This document shows positions 14,456 through 21,923 of a stretch of DNA of 28,726 nt, one piece after another. Location: NCBI GenBank assembly GCA_036557505.1, contig DATBHM010000008.1:1-28726 (forward strand). Direction: 5' to 3'. Origin of the DNA: DATBHM01 sp036557505 (GTDB lineage: Bacteria > Actinomycetota > UBA4738 > JACQTL01). The notes beneath the pieces were generated by a model that ran no database searches, had not been told where the DNA came from, and was given only the letters and a program-made list of their open reading frames with translations. Position 1 is the first letter of the stretch, and each line of letters begins with the position of its first letter. The translations under genes and the position numbers were made by a program.

Positions 14456-15757
14456 ATGGCGATCGTCGAACGGCAGGTTCAGCCCGCAGTCCCCGCCGGC
14501 CGTGACCCCCTGGGGAAGATGTCCAAGCGGCAGCGTGCCCTGCTGGTGGGCGGCGTGCTCTTCGGCCTCCTGATCCTCGTCCGGTACCTCGCGAACACAC
14601 CTGACCTCACGTCGAGCGGCCTGTTCAACGCGACGCTCGTCTCGACGCTGCCGATCATGCTCGCCGGTCTGGGAGGGCTGTGGTCGGAGCGGACCGGCGT
14701 CGTGAACATCGGCCTCGAGGGCATGATGATCCTCGGCACCTGGTTCGGCGCATGGGCGGGCTGGCACTGGGGTCCGTGGGCGGGCGCGCTCGGTGGCGCG
14801 CTCGGCGGCGCGATGGGCGGTCTGGTCCACGCCCTCGCCACGGTGACGTTCGGCATCGACCACGTGGTGTCGGGCGTGGCCATCAACATCATCGCCGCAG
14901 GCCTCGCCCGGTTCCTGTCGGCGTACGCGTACCGCGACCCGGCGACGGGCGGCAGCGCCACACAGTCGCCGCTGGTCACCGGCCACATCGGGACGTTCGA
15001 CGTCCCGTTCCTCTCCGGCGGCCACATCTTCGGGTGGCGGAGCCCGGACATCCTGGGGTGGCTGGAGTTGAAGAAGATCAAGGTGGTGTCCGACGTCGCC
15101 GGACCCATCCACGGCCTCACGTCGAACGTGAACTGGCTTACGTTGATCGCCGTCCTGCTCGTGCCGCTCACGTGGTTCATCCTGTGGCGGACCCGCGTGG
15201 GCCTGCGCATGCGTTCGGTCGGCGAGCACCCCATGGCCGCCGAGTCGCTCGGCGTCCCGATCTACCGGATGAAGTACATCGGCGTCACGGTCTCGGGGCT
15301 GCTCGCCGGGTTCGGCGGCGCGGTGCTCGTGATCGAGTCGGCGGGCATCTACCGGGAGGGCCAGACGGCGAACCGCGGGTTCATCGGACTCGCCGCGGTG
15401 ATCTTCGGGAACTGGCGTCCGGCAGGCGTGATGGGAGCCTCCGGACTGTTCGGCTACGCGGACACGCTGCGCCTGCGGAGCACCGCGTCGCCACACGGGT
15501 TGCTGCTGTTCGTGGCGATCCTGCTCTCGGTGGTGTTCATCTGGATGATCGTCCGGAAGAAGCCGACCGCTGCAGCGGTCTCAGGGGTCCTCGCCGGGGT
15601 CACGTTCCTGTGGTACTTCGGGACGGACACCATCCCCGACCAGTTCGTGTTCTTCACGCCCCAGCTCGTCACGTTGCTCGTGCTGTCGTTCGCCTCACAG
15701 CGATTGCGGCCGCCCGCCTACGACGGCAAGCCGTACCGTCGCGGCCAGCAGGTCTGA
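14456..15757 (+). CDS. Nucleoside-type ABC importer permease 2 (NupQ/YufQ-like)
   Basis: 433 residues, BPD_transp_2 family. It shows ERTGVVNIGLEGMM, the counterpart of the motif in permease 1, GLRMRSVGEHPMAAESLGV, which is characteristic of the coupling loop to the ATPase, and RGFIGLAAVIFGNW near the end of the core. About ten hydrophobic segments are predicted by eye, with extra C-terminal helices ending in a basic tail. The ATG immediately follows the TAG of permease 1, so it is the last gene of the importer operon. A small GC hairpin follows the stop. Confidence 0.94.
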   Translation: MAIVERQVQPAVPAGRDPLGKMSKRQRALLVGGVLFGLLILVRYLANTPDLTSSGLFNATLVSTLPIMLAGLGGLWSERTGVVNIGLEGMMILGTWFGAWAGWHWGPWAGALGGALGGAMGGLVHALATVTFGIDHVVSGVAINIIAAGLARFLSAYAYRDPATGGSATQSPLVTGHIGTFDVPFLSGGHIFGWRSPDILGWLELKKIKVVSDVAGPIHGLTSNVNWLTLIAVLLVPLTWFILWRTRVGLRMRSVGEHPMAAESLGVPIYRMKYIGVTVSGLLAGFGGAVLVIESAGIYREGQTANRGFIGLAAVIFGNWRPAGVMGASGLFGYADTLRLRSTASPHGLLLFVAILLSVVFIWMIVRKKPTAAAVSGVLAGVTFLWYFGTDTIPDQFVFFTPQLVTLLVLSFASQRLRPPAYDGKPYRRGQQV

Positions 15758-15759
15758 CC

Positions 15760-15774
15760 CGGGCGTCCCGCCCG
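15760..15774 (+). terminator. Small GC hairpin after the importer operon
   Basis: CGGGCG (15760-15765) pairs with CGCCCG (15769-15774) around a three-base loop right after the permease stop. The stem is short and has no U tract, so termination strength is doubtful. Confidence 0.35.
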
Positions 15775-15793
15775 CATGTCCTCGTCGTCGCGC

Positions 15794-15799
15794 TAGCGT
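15794..15799 (+). promoter_or_regulatory. -10 box for the DUF6624 gene
   Basis: TAGCGT, seven bases before the GTG at 15807; leaderless geometry. No clear -35. Confidence 0.45.
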
Positions 15800-15806
15800 G
15801 GTTCCG

Positions 15807-16337
15807 GTGCTCGATCCCGCCCTCGCCGACGAGCTCCAGGCCATGGCCCTCGCCGAGCAGGAGGCCCGCGCCGAGCTGGTTCGCCGCGGCGTGCTCGACC
15901 AGGACCATCCCCTGCGGGCCCTCCACCTCCGCCACGCCACCCGGCTGCGCGAGGTGATCGACGCGGTCGGGTGGCCGGGGATCCCGACGGTCGGCGACGA
16001 GGGCGAGCAGGCCGCCTGGCTCCTCGCCCAGGAGTGCGCCGCGATCGACCTGCCCCTCGCCGAGCGGTGCGTCGACCTGCTCGGGACGGCCGTCCGCGCG
16101 GGCGACGCGCCGCCGCGGCACCTCGCCATCCTGACCGACGAGGTCCGGTGGCGGGAGGGCCGGCCCCAGGTGTACGGAAGCATGCACGTCGTGGACGCGC
16201 GCTCGCACACCGTCGTCCCGTGGCCGATCGAGGATCCGGACGGGGTCGACGACCGCCGGGCGGCGGTCGGCCTCCCCGAGCTCGCCGCGCATACCCGCTC
16301 GCTGCAGGAGCGACACCGCACCGAGCGCGGCCTGTAG
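15807..16337 (+). CDS. DUF6624 family protein of unknown function
   Basis: About 176 residues, soluble, no signal. It resembles the DUF6624 group by the sequence of blocks GWPGIPTVGDEGEQAAWLL, AQECAAIDLPL, a segment ending LAILTDEVRWREGRPQVYG, and a final PIEDPDGVDDRRAAVGL, where family members usually read Asp-Arg-based and Gln-Tyr-Gly motifs. The role of the family is not known; it is often scattered as a single gene. The GTG at 15807 is preferred over the GTG at 15798, which lies inside the -10 box. It converges with the glycosidase gene, five bases from its stop. Confidence 0.75.
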   Translation: MLDPALADELQAMALAEQEARAELVRRGVLDQDHPLRALHLRHATRLREVIDAVGWPGIPTVGDEGEQAAWLLAQECAAIDLPLAERCVDLLGTAVRAGDAPPRHLAILTDEVRWREGRPQVYGSMHVVDARSHTVVPWPIEDPDGVDDRRAAVGLPELAAHTRSLQERHRTERGL

Positions 16338-16342
16338 ATCCG

Positions 16343-18427
16343 TCAGTGGGTGGGGGTGACCTCGCCCTCGGTCCCCGAGGCCACCACGTCGTGGTGTGTC
16401 CCCAGCGCGTGGAACCCGTGGTACCGGATCGTGCCGAGCTCCTTCGGGACCAGCGGGTCGCACGTGACCGCTCCGTCCCGGGCCTCGATGCCGAGGATGA
16501 GGCGGAGCCACAGGAACGGCGCTGCCGTCGCCCAGGCCTGGGGGCTCGAGGCGGTCGGATACCGGACGGGGAACCGGCTCGACGACCGCTCGTAGCCGGC
16601 GAACACCTCCGGCAGCCGGAACTCCTGATGGGACGAGGCGAGCAGCATGGCGAGGGCGATGCGGTTGGCCTCCTCCCGGTACCCGGCCCGGTACAGCCCG
16701 GCCGAGATCAGCGAGTTGTCGTGGGGCCACACCGCGCCGCAGTGGTACGAGATCGGGTTGTACCCCGGGTTGTCGGCGGCGAGGGTGCGGACCCCCCAGC
16801 CGGACCACAGCCACTTCGAGAACAGGTGGCGGACGACGCGTTCGGTCCGTTCCTCCGGGACGATCCCGGTCCACAGCAGCTGGCCCATGTTCGACGTGAG
16901 GGAGTCGACGACCCGCTTGCGACCCGGCCCGGCGCCGGACAGCCCGACCGCGTAGAACCCCTTGTCGGCGTCGACCCAGAAGTCGCGGTTGAAGCGGTCC
17001 CGGAGGTCGTCCGCCTCGGCTCGGAGCCGGGCCGCCATCCGGTCGTCGCCCCACACCCGTTGGGCCAGCTCGGCGGTGCGGCGCTTCGCGTCGTACACGT
17101 AGCCCTGGACCTCGCAGAGGGCGATCGGCGGCTCCGCCGGCACGCCCTTGGCGTCGAGGATGCCGAACGTCGAGTCCTTCCATCCCTGGTTCCGCAGGCC
17201 CTGGGACGAGCGGGTGGCGTACTCCACGTACCCGTCGCCGTCGCGGTCGCCGTACCGGTCGATCCACTCCAGGGCCCGGAGCGCATTGGGCTGCAGCTCA
17301 CGGACGCACGCGTCGTCCCCCGTGACCGACCAGTACTCGTGGAGCAGGATCAGCCACAGGGGGGTCGCGTCGATGGTCCCGTAGTACGGGCGGTGCGGCT
17401 TCAGCCCCAGCTGGGTCAGCTCGCCGAACCGGATCTCGTGCAGGATCTTGCCGGGTTCCTCGTCCTTGAAGGCGTCGACCTCGTTGCCCTGCAACGCCGC
17501 CAGGGCGTGGAGGGCACCGCGGGCGAGCTCCGGCCCGACCAGGAGCGACTGGAACGAGGTCACGATCGTGTCGCGCCCGAAGATGGCCATGAACCACGGG
17601 AGCCCGGCCGCCGGCAGCGAGTAGTCGTTCCCCTCGACCTCGGCGTGCAGCCGGAGCGCGGCGAGGTCGACGATCGAACGCTGGTACAGATGCTCGAGGA
17701 AGTCGCTGGCGGTGTGCAGCCGGGGCACCTCGTCCTGCCACTTGCGGAGCACCCGGCCGGCCTGGCGTTCTGTCTCCTCGAACTCCTCGTGGACGGGCTC
17801 GAGCGCGACGTCCGAGTGGACGAGCGACACGTCGATCCTGGTCCGCCACACCTCGCGGGGCGCGAGGTCCAGCTCGAACACCAGGTCGTCGCCGTCGACG
17901 GCGCCCGGCTCGCTCGACCGGACGGTCGTGGTGGCGCCGAACCGTCCGTGGACGTAGTCGAAGACCAGCTCGCCGGCGCCGTCGTCGTGCACGGTGCGCG
18001 TCGAGCCGCCCTTGCGGAACTCCCGCATCTTGACCTCGAACAGGTCGGCGAAGTCGGCGCCGAACGACAGCCGGAGCTCGGCCGTGACGCGCTCCGACGC
18101 GTGGCTGGTGACCTCGATCCGCTCGTGCAGGCCGCCCCCGACGAACCGGTGTCGCGCGATGCTGAGCGACCGTGCCGGCAGGCCGGGGAGATCGTCGTTG
18201 GTCAGGAAGAAGGCGGCCGAGTAGTAGTCCACCTCGGACGAGCTGAGCACGATCGGCGATGCTCCGTTCACGGTGAGGACGAACCGGTTCAGATACCGCG
18301 TGTCCTCGTGGAACAGGCCGCAGACCAGGGAGGGCGTCACGTCGCCGCGATGGTCCGACAGCATGAACGTCGAACCGTCCAGCACCTGGATGGTGGGGAG
18401 GTCCGAGCCGAGGCCGCCTTCGGGCAT
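16343..18427 (-). CDS. Glycogen-debranching-type glycosidase (amylo-alpha-1,6-glucosidase family)
   Basis: 694 residues, no signal peptide. The N-terminal beta-sandwich (about 1-230), beginning with a VLDGSTFMLSDHRGD block, is the debranching-enzyme N-terminal domain. The rest is an (alpha/alpha)6 barrel with PWFMAIFGRDT, YYGTIDATPLW, NQGWKDS, SNMGQLLWTGIV and YHCGAVWPHDN, all usual in the GDE/GH63-like group. Related proteins are annotated as amylo-alpha-1,6-glucosidase, but many act on other alpha-glucosides, so the substrate is not certain. The ATG at 18427 lies nine bases after the stop of the small helical gene upstream, so the two are cotranscribed. No glycogen synthase or phosphorylase gene is adjacent. 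Confidence 0.9.
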   Translation of the reverse strand: MPEGGLGSDLPTIQVLDGSTFMLSDHRGDVTPSLVCGLFHEDTRYLNRFVLTVNGASPIVLSSSEVDYYSAAFFLTNDDLPGLPARSLSIARHRFVGGGLHERIEVTSHASERVTAELRLSFGADFADLFEVKMREFRKGGSTRTVHDDGAGELVFDYVHGRFGATTTVRSSEPGAVDGDDLVFELDLAPREVWRTRIDVSLVHSDVALEPVHEEFEETERQAGRVLRKWQDEVPRLHTASDFLEHLYQRSIVDLAALRLHAEVEGNDYSLPAAGLPWFMAIFGRDTIVTSFQSLLVGPELARGALHALAALQGNEVDAFKDEEPGKILHEIRFGELTQLGLKPHRPYYGTIDATPLWLILLHEYWSVTGDDACVRELQPNALRALEWIDRYGDRDGDGYVEYATRSSQGLRNQGWKDSTFGILDAKGVPAEPPIALCEVQGYVYDAKRRTAELAQRVWGDDRMAARLRAEADDLRDRFNRDFWVDADKGFYAVGLSGAGPGRKRVVDSLTSNMGQLLWTGIVPEERTERVVRHLFSKWLWSGWGVRTLAADNPGYNPISYHCGAVWPHDNSLISAGLYRAGYREEANRIALAMLLASSHQEFRLPEVFAGYERSSSRFPVRYPTASSPQAWATAAPFLWLRLILGIEARDGAVTCDPLVPKELGTIRYHGFHALGTHHDVVASGTEGEVTPTH

Positions 18428-18436
18428 CGCGGGCCC

Positions 18437-18640
18437 TCAGGCCTCCGCCACGCCGAGGTCGTGCAGCCGGGTCAGCGCCTGCTGCTCGAGCTGCGCGTTC
18501 CCGATCTCACGGGCGCCGGCCAGGGCCTCCCGCAGGAACCCCTCCGCCTGCCCCCGGCGGAGCTCGGCCTGGTCCTCGCGCGCGTACTTCAGCCGCTCGT
18601 CGGCCTTCACGATCAGCTCCCAGATCTCGCCCGGTTCCAT
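18437..18640 (-). CDS. Small helical protein (67 residues) of unknown function
   Basis: A charged, mostly helical protein starting MEPGEIWELIVKADERLKYA and ending near LTRLHDLGVAEA. The pattern of two or three amphipathic helices looks like a single TPR-like hairpin. The ATG is preceded by GAGGAGGG about nine bases upstream, a good ribosome binding site, which supports it as a real gene rather than part of a longer frame. It is the first gene of the unit with the debranching-type glycosidase (nine-base gap) and is divergent from the thioesterase. A partner or regulator role for the glycosidase is only an inference. Confidence 0.72.
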   Translation of the reverse strand: MEPGEIWELIVKADERLKYAREDQAELRRGQAEGFLREALAGAREIGNAQLEQQALTRLHDLGVAEA

Positions 18641-18714
18641 CGCAGGTCGCCCTCCTCTCGCCGACGGGTCCCGTGGGGCGGGCGTCACGTTACTGATTCC
18701 CCCGGCGATTGGGC

Positions 18715-18720
18715 TAGCCT
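18715..18720 (+). promoter_or_regulatory. Possible -10 box for the thioesterase gene
   Basis: TAGCCT, 29 bases before the GTG at 18750, giving a short leader with GAGGAGGG as ribosome binding site. It lies in the 109-base divergent gap to the small helical gene. Confidence 0.4.
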
Positions 18721-18749
18721 TCGCCCGACACGGCGGCGAGGAGGGATGG

Positions 18750-19199
18750 GTGGACGGCGACGACGTCTCCGAGGCGCTCGACCCCAGGTATCTCGAGGAG
18801 CTCCGCACCCGCGTCGAGGGCTCGCCGTTCCACCGGTGGGCCGGGATGCAGCTGGTATCCGTCGGGAACGGGCAGGCCGAGGTCGCCATGGAGCTCCAGC
18901 CGCACCACTTCAACCCCCAGGGCATCGTGCACGGCGGGATCACCGCGGCGATCGCCGACACCGCCATCGGCCTCGCCCTCCGGTCGATGCTGAAGCCGGG
19001 CCTCACCCACCGGACCGCGCAGCTCAACGTGCACTTCGTCGCCAAGGGTGAGGGCAACCGCATCGTCGGGCGAGGCCGCTCGGTGCACCTCGGTCAGCGG
19101 ATGGGCTACGGGGAGGCCGAGGTGGTGGACGGCGGCGGGCGGCTGCTGGCCCGGGCCAGCGCGACGTTCATCGTGCTGCCGGCGCCGGGCGCCTTCTAG
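18750..19199 (+). CDS. PaaI-family hotdog-fold acyl-CoA thioesterase
   Basis: 149 residues, one hotdog domain. The signature NPQGIVHGGITAAIADTAIG (about residues 50-69) is the PaaI/YbgC-like active-site loop and helix, with the HGG turn and the Asp in the helix. It is followed by beta strands such as LNVHFVAKGEGNRIVGRGRS. It is expected to hydrolyse acyl- or aryl-CoA thioesters in the cytosol; the acyl group is unknown. The GTG start is chosen because GAGGAGGG lies just upstream, and the ATG four bases earlier is out of frame. It converges with the BMP-like gene, 12 bases from its stop. Confidence 0.88.
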   Translation: MDGDDVSEALDPRYLEELRTRVEGSPFHRWAGMQLVSVGNGQAEVAMELQPHHFNPQGIVHGGITAAIADTAIGLALRSMLKPGLTHRTAQLNVHFVAKGEGNRIVGRGRSVHLGQRMGYGEAEVVDGGGRLLARASATFIVLPAPGAF

Positions 19200-19211
19200 C
19201 GTTCGGACCCC

Positions 19212-20393
19212 TCAGTCCCCGTCACCCTCGTCGCCGGGCTCGGTGGCCGGCGCGGACGGCGTGGCGCCGGGCGAGGGCAGCGCCGGGTAGCTCCTGGGCT
19301 GGATCGACAGCCCGCCGTCGGCGATCTCGATCCCCAGCTGCTCGAGCTCGTACCGAAGCTTCCCGCTGATGGATGCGCCGGGGCCGCGGAGCTGCGCGAG
19401 GCCGACGCCGCCGTTCGCCAGGGTGGCCTCGAGGAGGCCCGGCCGGAACGTCCCCCGGATCTCGCGTCCGATCAGCACCCGGAGCATCACGGCCGCCCGG
19501 TCCTCGACGGAGGTGACCCAGAGGTCGGGCACCGAGGCCGTGCGGGCGCGATCCCACCCCGACCCGATCATCAGCGAGTCGCCGACGCCGTGCACCACGC
19601 TCGCGGCGCCCCGGGCGGCATCCCCCGCCACGGCGAACACCACGTCGGCGCCGTTGCTGACGAGCCGGCGGGCGACGCGCCTGCCGGCCTCGGGGTCCCC
19701 CACCGAGCCGGCGAACAACCCCCGCTGCGTTTCCGGGTTCCACCCGAGCAGCGGCACGGCGAGCTCTCGATCCGCGTTCAGCTTGGCCACGCCTGCCGCG
19801 AAGCTCTGCAGCATCGCGACCACCTCGGGCGTGCGGATGCCGCCGAACGCCCCGACGATGCCGGTCCGGCTGATCCCCCCGGCCAGGTAGCCGGCCACGA
19901 AGGCGGCCTGTTCGGGGTGGAAGCGGACCACCGTGACGTTCGGGAGCGAGGCCGGCGAGGTGCCGCCGATCAGCGCGAAGTGCCGGTCCGGATGCGCACT
20001 CGCCGCCGCGAACGTGGCCGCCCGTGCCTCGGTGCCGGTCGTCGCGACCAGATCGCACCCCCGCCCCACGAACCGGTCGATCGCGGCCGCCATGGCCCGG
20101 TCCCCGTGGACGACGACGAGCGAACCCGTCGTCTGGAGCTCGCGATGCGCCTTCCACAGCGCCTGGCCCAGCGGCACGCGGAGCCGCGCCCCATCGGCGC
20201 CGGGCGTGCCCACCACCACGCAGACATGCGTGTCGCGGCCCAGCGTGGAGGTCGGGCCGGGAGCCGGCTCGCTCGACCCGGCCTGCACGAGGACGACCAC
20301 GGCCGCCGCGGCGATCGCCGCGGCGGCCGCAGCGATACCCACGGCGCGAAGCGGGCCGGAGCGCCTGCGCTCCGGCCCGCCGGTGGTCCCCAC
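19212..20393 (-). CDS. BMP-like binding protein with N-terminal membrane anchor, not a lipoprotein
   Basis: 393 residues. After about 17 basic and polar residues there is an Ala/Val-rich segment (about 18-38) acting as signal anchor, with no Cys lipobox. The rest has the BMP/PnrA periplasmic-binding fold: HFALIGGTS, AAFVAGYLAGGISRTGIVGAFGG and VAMLQSFAAGV correspond to FIGG and the xFxAGV segment of the importer's lipoprotein. The C-terminus is Pro/Ser/Ala-rich and acidic. No transporter genes adjoin it, so a ligand-sensing or scavenging role is possible. The GTG at 20393 lies seven bases after the SCP2 stop with no good ribosome binding site; a GTG at 20342, past an inverted repeat, is an alternative start. 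Confidence 0.8.
   Translation of the reverse strand: MGTTGGPERRRSGPLRAVGIAAAAAAIAAAAVVVLVQAGSSEPAPGPTSTLGRDTHVCVVVGTPGADGARLRVPLGQALWKAHRELQTTGSLVVVHGDRAMAAAIDRFVGRGCDLVATTGTEARAATFAAASAHPDRHFALIGGTSPASLPNVTVVRFHPEQAAFVAGYLAGGISRTGIVGAFGGIRTPEVVAMLQSFAAGVAKLNADRELAVPLLGWNPETQRGLFAGSVGDPEAGRRVARRLVSNGADVVFAVAGDAARGAASVVHGVGDSLMIGSGWDRARTASVPDLWVTSVEDRAAVMLRVLIGREIRGTFRPGLLEATLANGGVGLAQLRGPGASISGKLRYELEQLGIEIADGGLSIQPRSYPALPSPGATPSAPATEPGDEGDGD
20351..20380 (-). repeat. 13-bp perfect inverted repeat at the start of the BMP-like gene
   Basis: GCGGGCCGGAGCG (20351-20363) and its reverse complement (20368-20380) are separated by four bases. It lies within codons 4-14 of the BMP-like frame if the GTG at 20393 is used. 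As RNA it would form a very stable hairpin just after the SCP2 stop. It may end part of the SCP2 transcripts or restrict translation of the BMP-like gene. No U tract follows. Confidence 0.75.
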
Positions 20394-20400
20394 GTGCGAC

Positions 20401-20781
20401 TCAGTACTCGACGTCGATGTCCTTCAGGGCGGTGGGCAGCTGCCCGAGCACTCCCTGCAGCTGCATCAGCTTCATGAGGTCGCCCGAGACGCGGAGCTTG
20501 CCGCTCATGTAGGCGGCGGTCCCCGTGAGCTCGTTCTTCGACAGCGCGGCGGCCGTGTCGTAGTCCTGGGTGATGGTCGCGTCCGGGTTCTCGATCTCGC
20601 CGATCCCCAGGTCGACCTGCCCGCCCTCCAGCGTGAACCAGTACTTGGTCTCGCCGTCGGGACCGTTCACGACCTGCTGGATCCGGGCGTTCATGTTGCC
20701 GGCGGCGGACTTCACCGCATCGGAGCTCTGCAGCGCGGTCTTGACCTCGCTCGCCCACTCCTCGGACAGGAACTTCGGCAC
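20401..20781 (-). CDS. SCP2 sterol-carrier-type lipid-binding protein
   Basis: 126 residues forming a single SCP2 domain: KYWFTLEGGQVDLGIGEIENPDATIT is the central strand region (shown by me in parts), followed by TGTAAYMSGKLRVSGD and LMQLQGVLGQL. The family binds hydrophobic ligands such as lipids or fatty acyl-CoA. There is no signal peptide. The GTG at 20781 is chosen because AAGGAGG lies six bases upstream; the longer frame upstream has no such support. TATACT at 20812-20817 is a plausible -10. The BMP-like gene follows seven bases after the stop, so both are probably one operon. Confidence 0.9.
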   Translation of the reverse strand: MPKFLSEEWASEVKTALQSSDAVKSAAGNMNARIQQVVNGPDGETKYWFTLEGGQVDLGIGEIENPDATITQDYDTAAALSKNELTGTAAYMSGKLRVSGDLMKLMQLQGVLGQLPTALKDIDVEY

Positions 20782-20811
20782 GACTGCCTCCTTGATCGTC
20801 TGGACTCGGGG

Positions 20812-20817
20812 AGTATA
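20812..20817 (-). promoter_or_regulatory. -10 box of the SCP2/BMP-like operon
   Basis: TATACT on the minus strand, about 30 bases before the SCP2 GTG, leaving room for the AAGGAGG ribosome binding site. No clear -35. Confidence 0.5.
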
Positions 20818-20848
20818 GCCGGGCGGTCCCCCCCGGACTGACCGCCGG

Positions 20849-21526
20849 TCAGTCGCGGAGATCCCCGCCCGCGGGCGGCGCAAACAACCCCGGCTGGAAC
20901 AGGTGGAGCACGTCGTTCAGGAACCGGACCGAAGGCGACCCGGCGTCGCCGTCGAGGTCGAACGTCGTGATCGAGCTGTTCTCCGGCAGGAAGAACATGT
21001 CGTGGTCGACCCCGAGGACGTGCCCCGTGTAGGCGTTGACCACGCCGCCGTGGGCGACGACCACGACGTCGCCGTCCGGGTGCGCCGCCATCATCCGGTC
21101 GATCGCCGGGACCACCCTCGCGCGGAGCTGTTGGGCGCTCTCCCCGCCCGGCGCGGCGCTGAACATGGCCTCGAACTCCCGGGCCCGGCGCGCCACGTCC
21201 TCGCTCTCCGCCAGGATCTCCTCGAAGGGGACACCCTCCCACTCCCCGATGAACACCTCGCCGACGTCCTCGTCCGGCACGGGCTCGACGCCCGCTGCGC
21301 GCGCGTAGGGCTCGATGGTCTGGATGCACCGCAGGAACGGCGACACGTACACGCCGGCCGGGCGCCGCATCGCCAGCAGGCGGGCGGAGAGGTGCTGGGC
21401 CTGCTCCCTGCCCTGCTCGCCGAGCGGCGGGTCCCACTGCCGGCCGCGCGGCGAGGTGCGGAACCGGTCGCGGGCGTCGAAGTCCACGCGGCCGTGCCGG
21501 ATGAGGAACAGCCTCCGGATGCTCAC
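20849..21526 (-). CDS. Histidine phosphatase superfamily (phosphoglycerate mutase-like) protein
   Basis: 225 residues. The catalytic RHG motif is at residues 10-12 (FLIRHGR), the second-half histidine is in VVVAHGGVVN, and the acid-donor Glu is likely in the FIGEWEGVPF region. The histidine forms a phospho-intermediate. Substrates vary across the superfamily (sugar phosphates, cobalamin intermediates, others), so none is assigned. The GTG at 21526 overlaps the TGA of the upstream HTH gene (GTGA), giving translational coupling. A longer in-frame extension upstream is the shadow of that HTH gene. Confidence 0.9.
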   Translation of the reverse strand: MSIRRLFLIRHGRVDFDARDRFRTSPRGRQWDPPLGEQGREQAQHLSARLLAMRRPAGVYVSPFLRCIQTIEPYARAAGVEPVPDEDVGEVFIGEWEGVPFEEILAESEDVARRAREFEAMFSAAPGGESAQQLRARVVPAIDRMMAAHPDGDVVVVAHGGVVNAYTGHVLGVDHDMFFLPENSSITTFDLDGDAGSPSVRFLNDVLHLFQPGLFAPPAGGDLRD

Positions 21527-21870
21527 GCCCGCCGCCGCCCGGCCCTCGCCGTGGTCCTGGTCCTGGCGAACGCCTCCACGTCGTCGCGGCGCCACACCCG
21601 GCCCGATGCGAGCAGGGCGACCGGTTCGGGAAACGCCCCCCGGCCCAGGTAGGTGAAGATCCGTCGCTTGTCCCAGCCGAGGATGGCCGCCGCCTCCGCG
21701 ACGCCGACCAGGCGCGGTTCGACCTCGACGGTCAACGTCGCGTCGCCGGCCTCCGATCGCAGCCGGCGGAGGCACTCGTCGCGGCTCCCGGCCGTGACCT
21801 CGGTCGCATCGGACAGCCGCGCACGCCACCGGCCGTCCGTCTCCCACATCTCGGCCCGAACCTCCTCCAC
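21523..21870 (-). CDS. HicB-like N-terminal segment fused to an AlpA/excisionase-type HTH protein
   Basis: 115 residues. Residues 8-45 (WETDGRWRARLSD, GSRDECLRRLRSE) look like a HicB-type partial RNase H fold. Residues 54-103 (VGVAEAAAILGWDKRRIFTY, a SGRVWRRDDVEAF wing) look like a MerR/excisionase-type winged helix that binds DNA. The C-terminal tail is Arg-rich. The protein is small and cytosolic and probably a DNA-binding regulator. The GTG at 21870 has TAGGGT seven bases upstream and no ribosome binding site (leaderless); an ATG at 21849 is possible. It is coupled to the histidine phosphatase gene. No HicA-like toxin gene is visible next to it, so a toxin-antitoxin role is not supported. 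Confidence 0.72.
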   Translation of the reverse strand: MEEVRAEMWETDGRWRARLSDATEVTAGSRDECLRRLRSEAGDATLTVEVEPRLVGVAEAAAILGWDKRRIFTYLGRGAFPEPVALLASGRVWRRDDVEAFARTRTTARAGRRRA

Positions 21871-21877
21871 GGGCCCC

Positions 21878-21883
21878 ACCCTA
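21878..21883 (-). promoter_or_regulatory. -10 box of the HTH/histidine phosphatase operon
   Basis: TAGGGT on the minus strand, seven bases before the GTG at 21870. Leaderless geometry; no clear -35. Confidence 0.5.
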
Positions 21884-21923
21884 CCGGGACCCCGCCCACG
21901 GAAGGGGCCGATCCGAACCGGCG

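Noticed and set aside
13106..15496. Minus-strand 796-codon open frame opposite the permease genes
   Set aside because: Antisense shadow of two clear membrane proteins; composition is Arg/Asp/His-rich with no domain.
15971..18700. Plus-strand open frame over 1000 codons long opposite the debranching-type enzyme
   Set aside because: Same reason; only its extreme 3' end region overlaps the real thioesterase in a different frame.
21523..21870. HicB-like segment as part of a HicA/HicB toxin-antitoxin pair
   Set aside because: No HicA-like small basic protein is encoded on either side.
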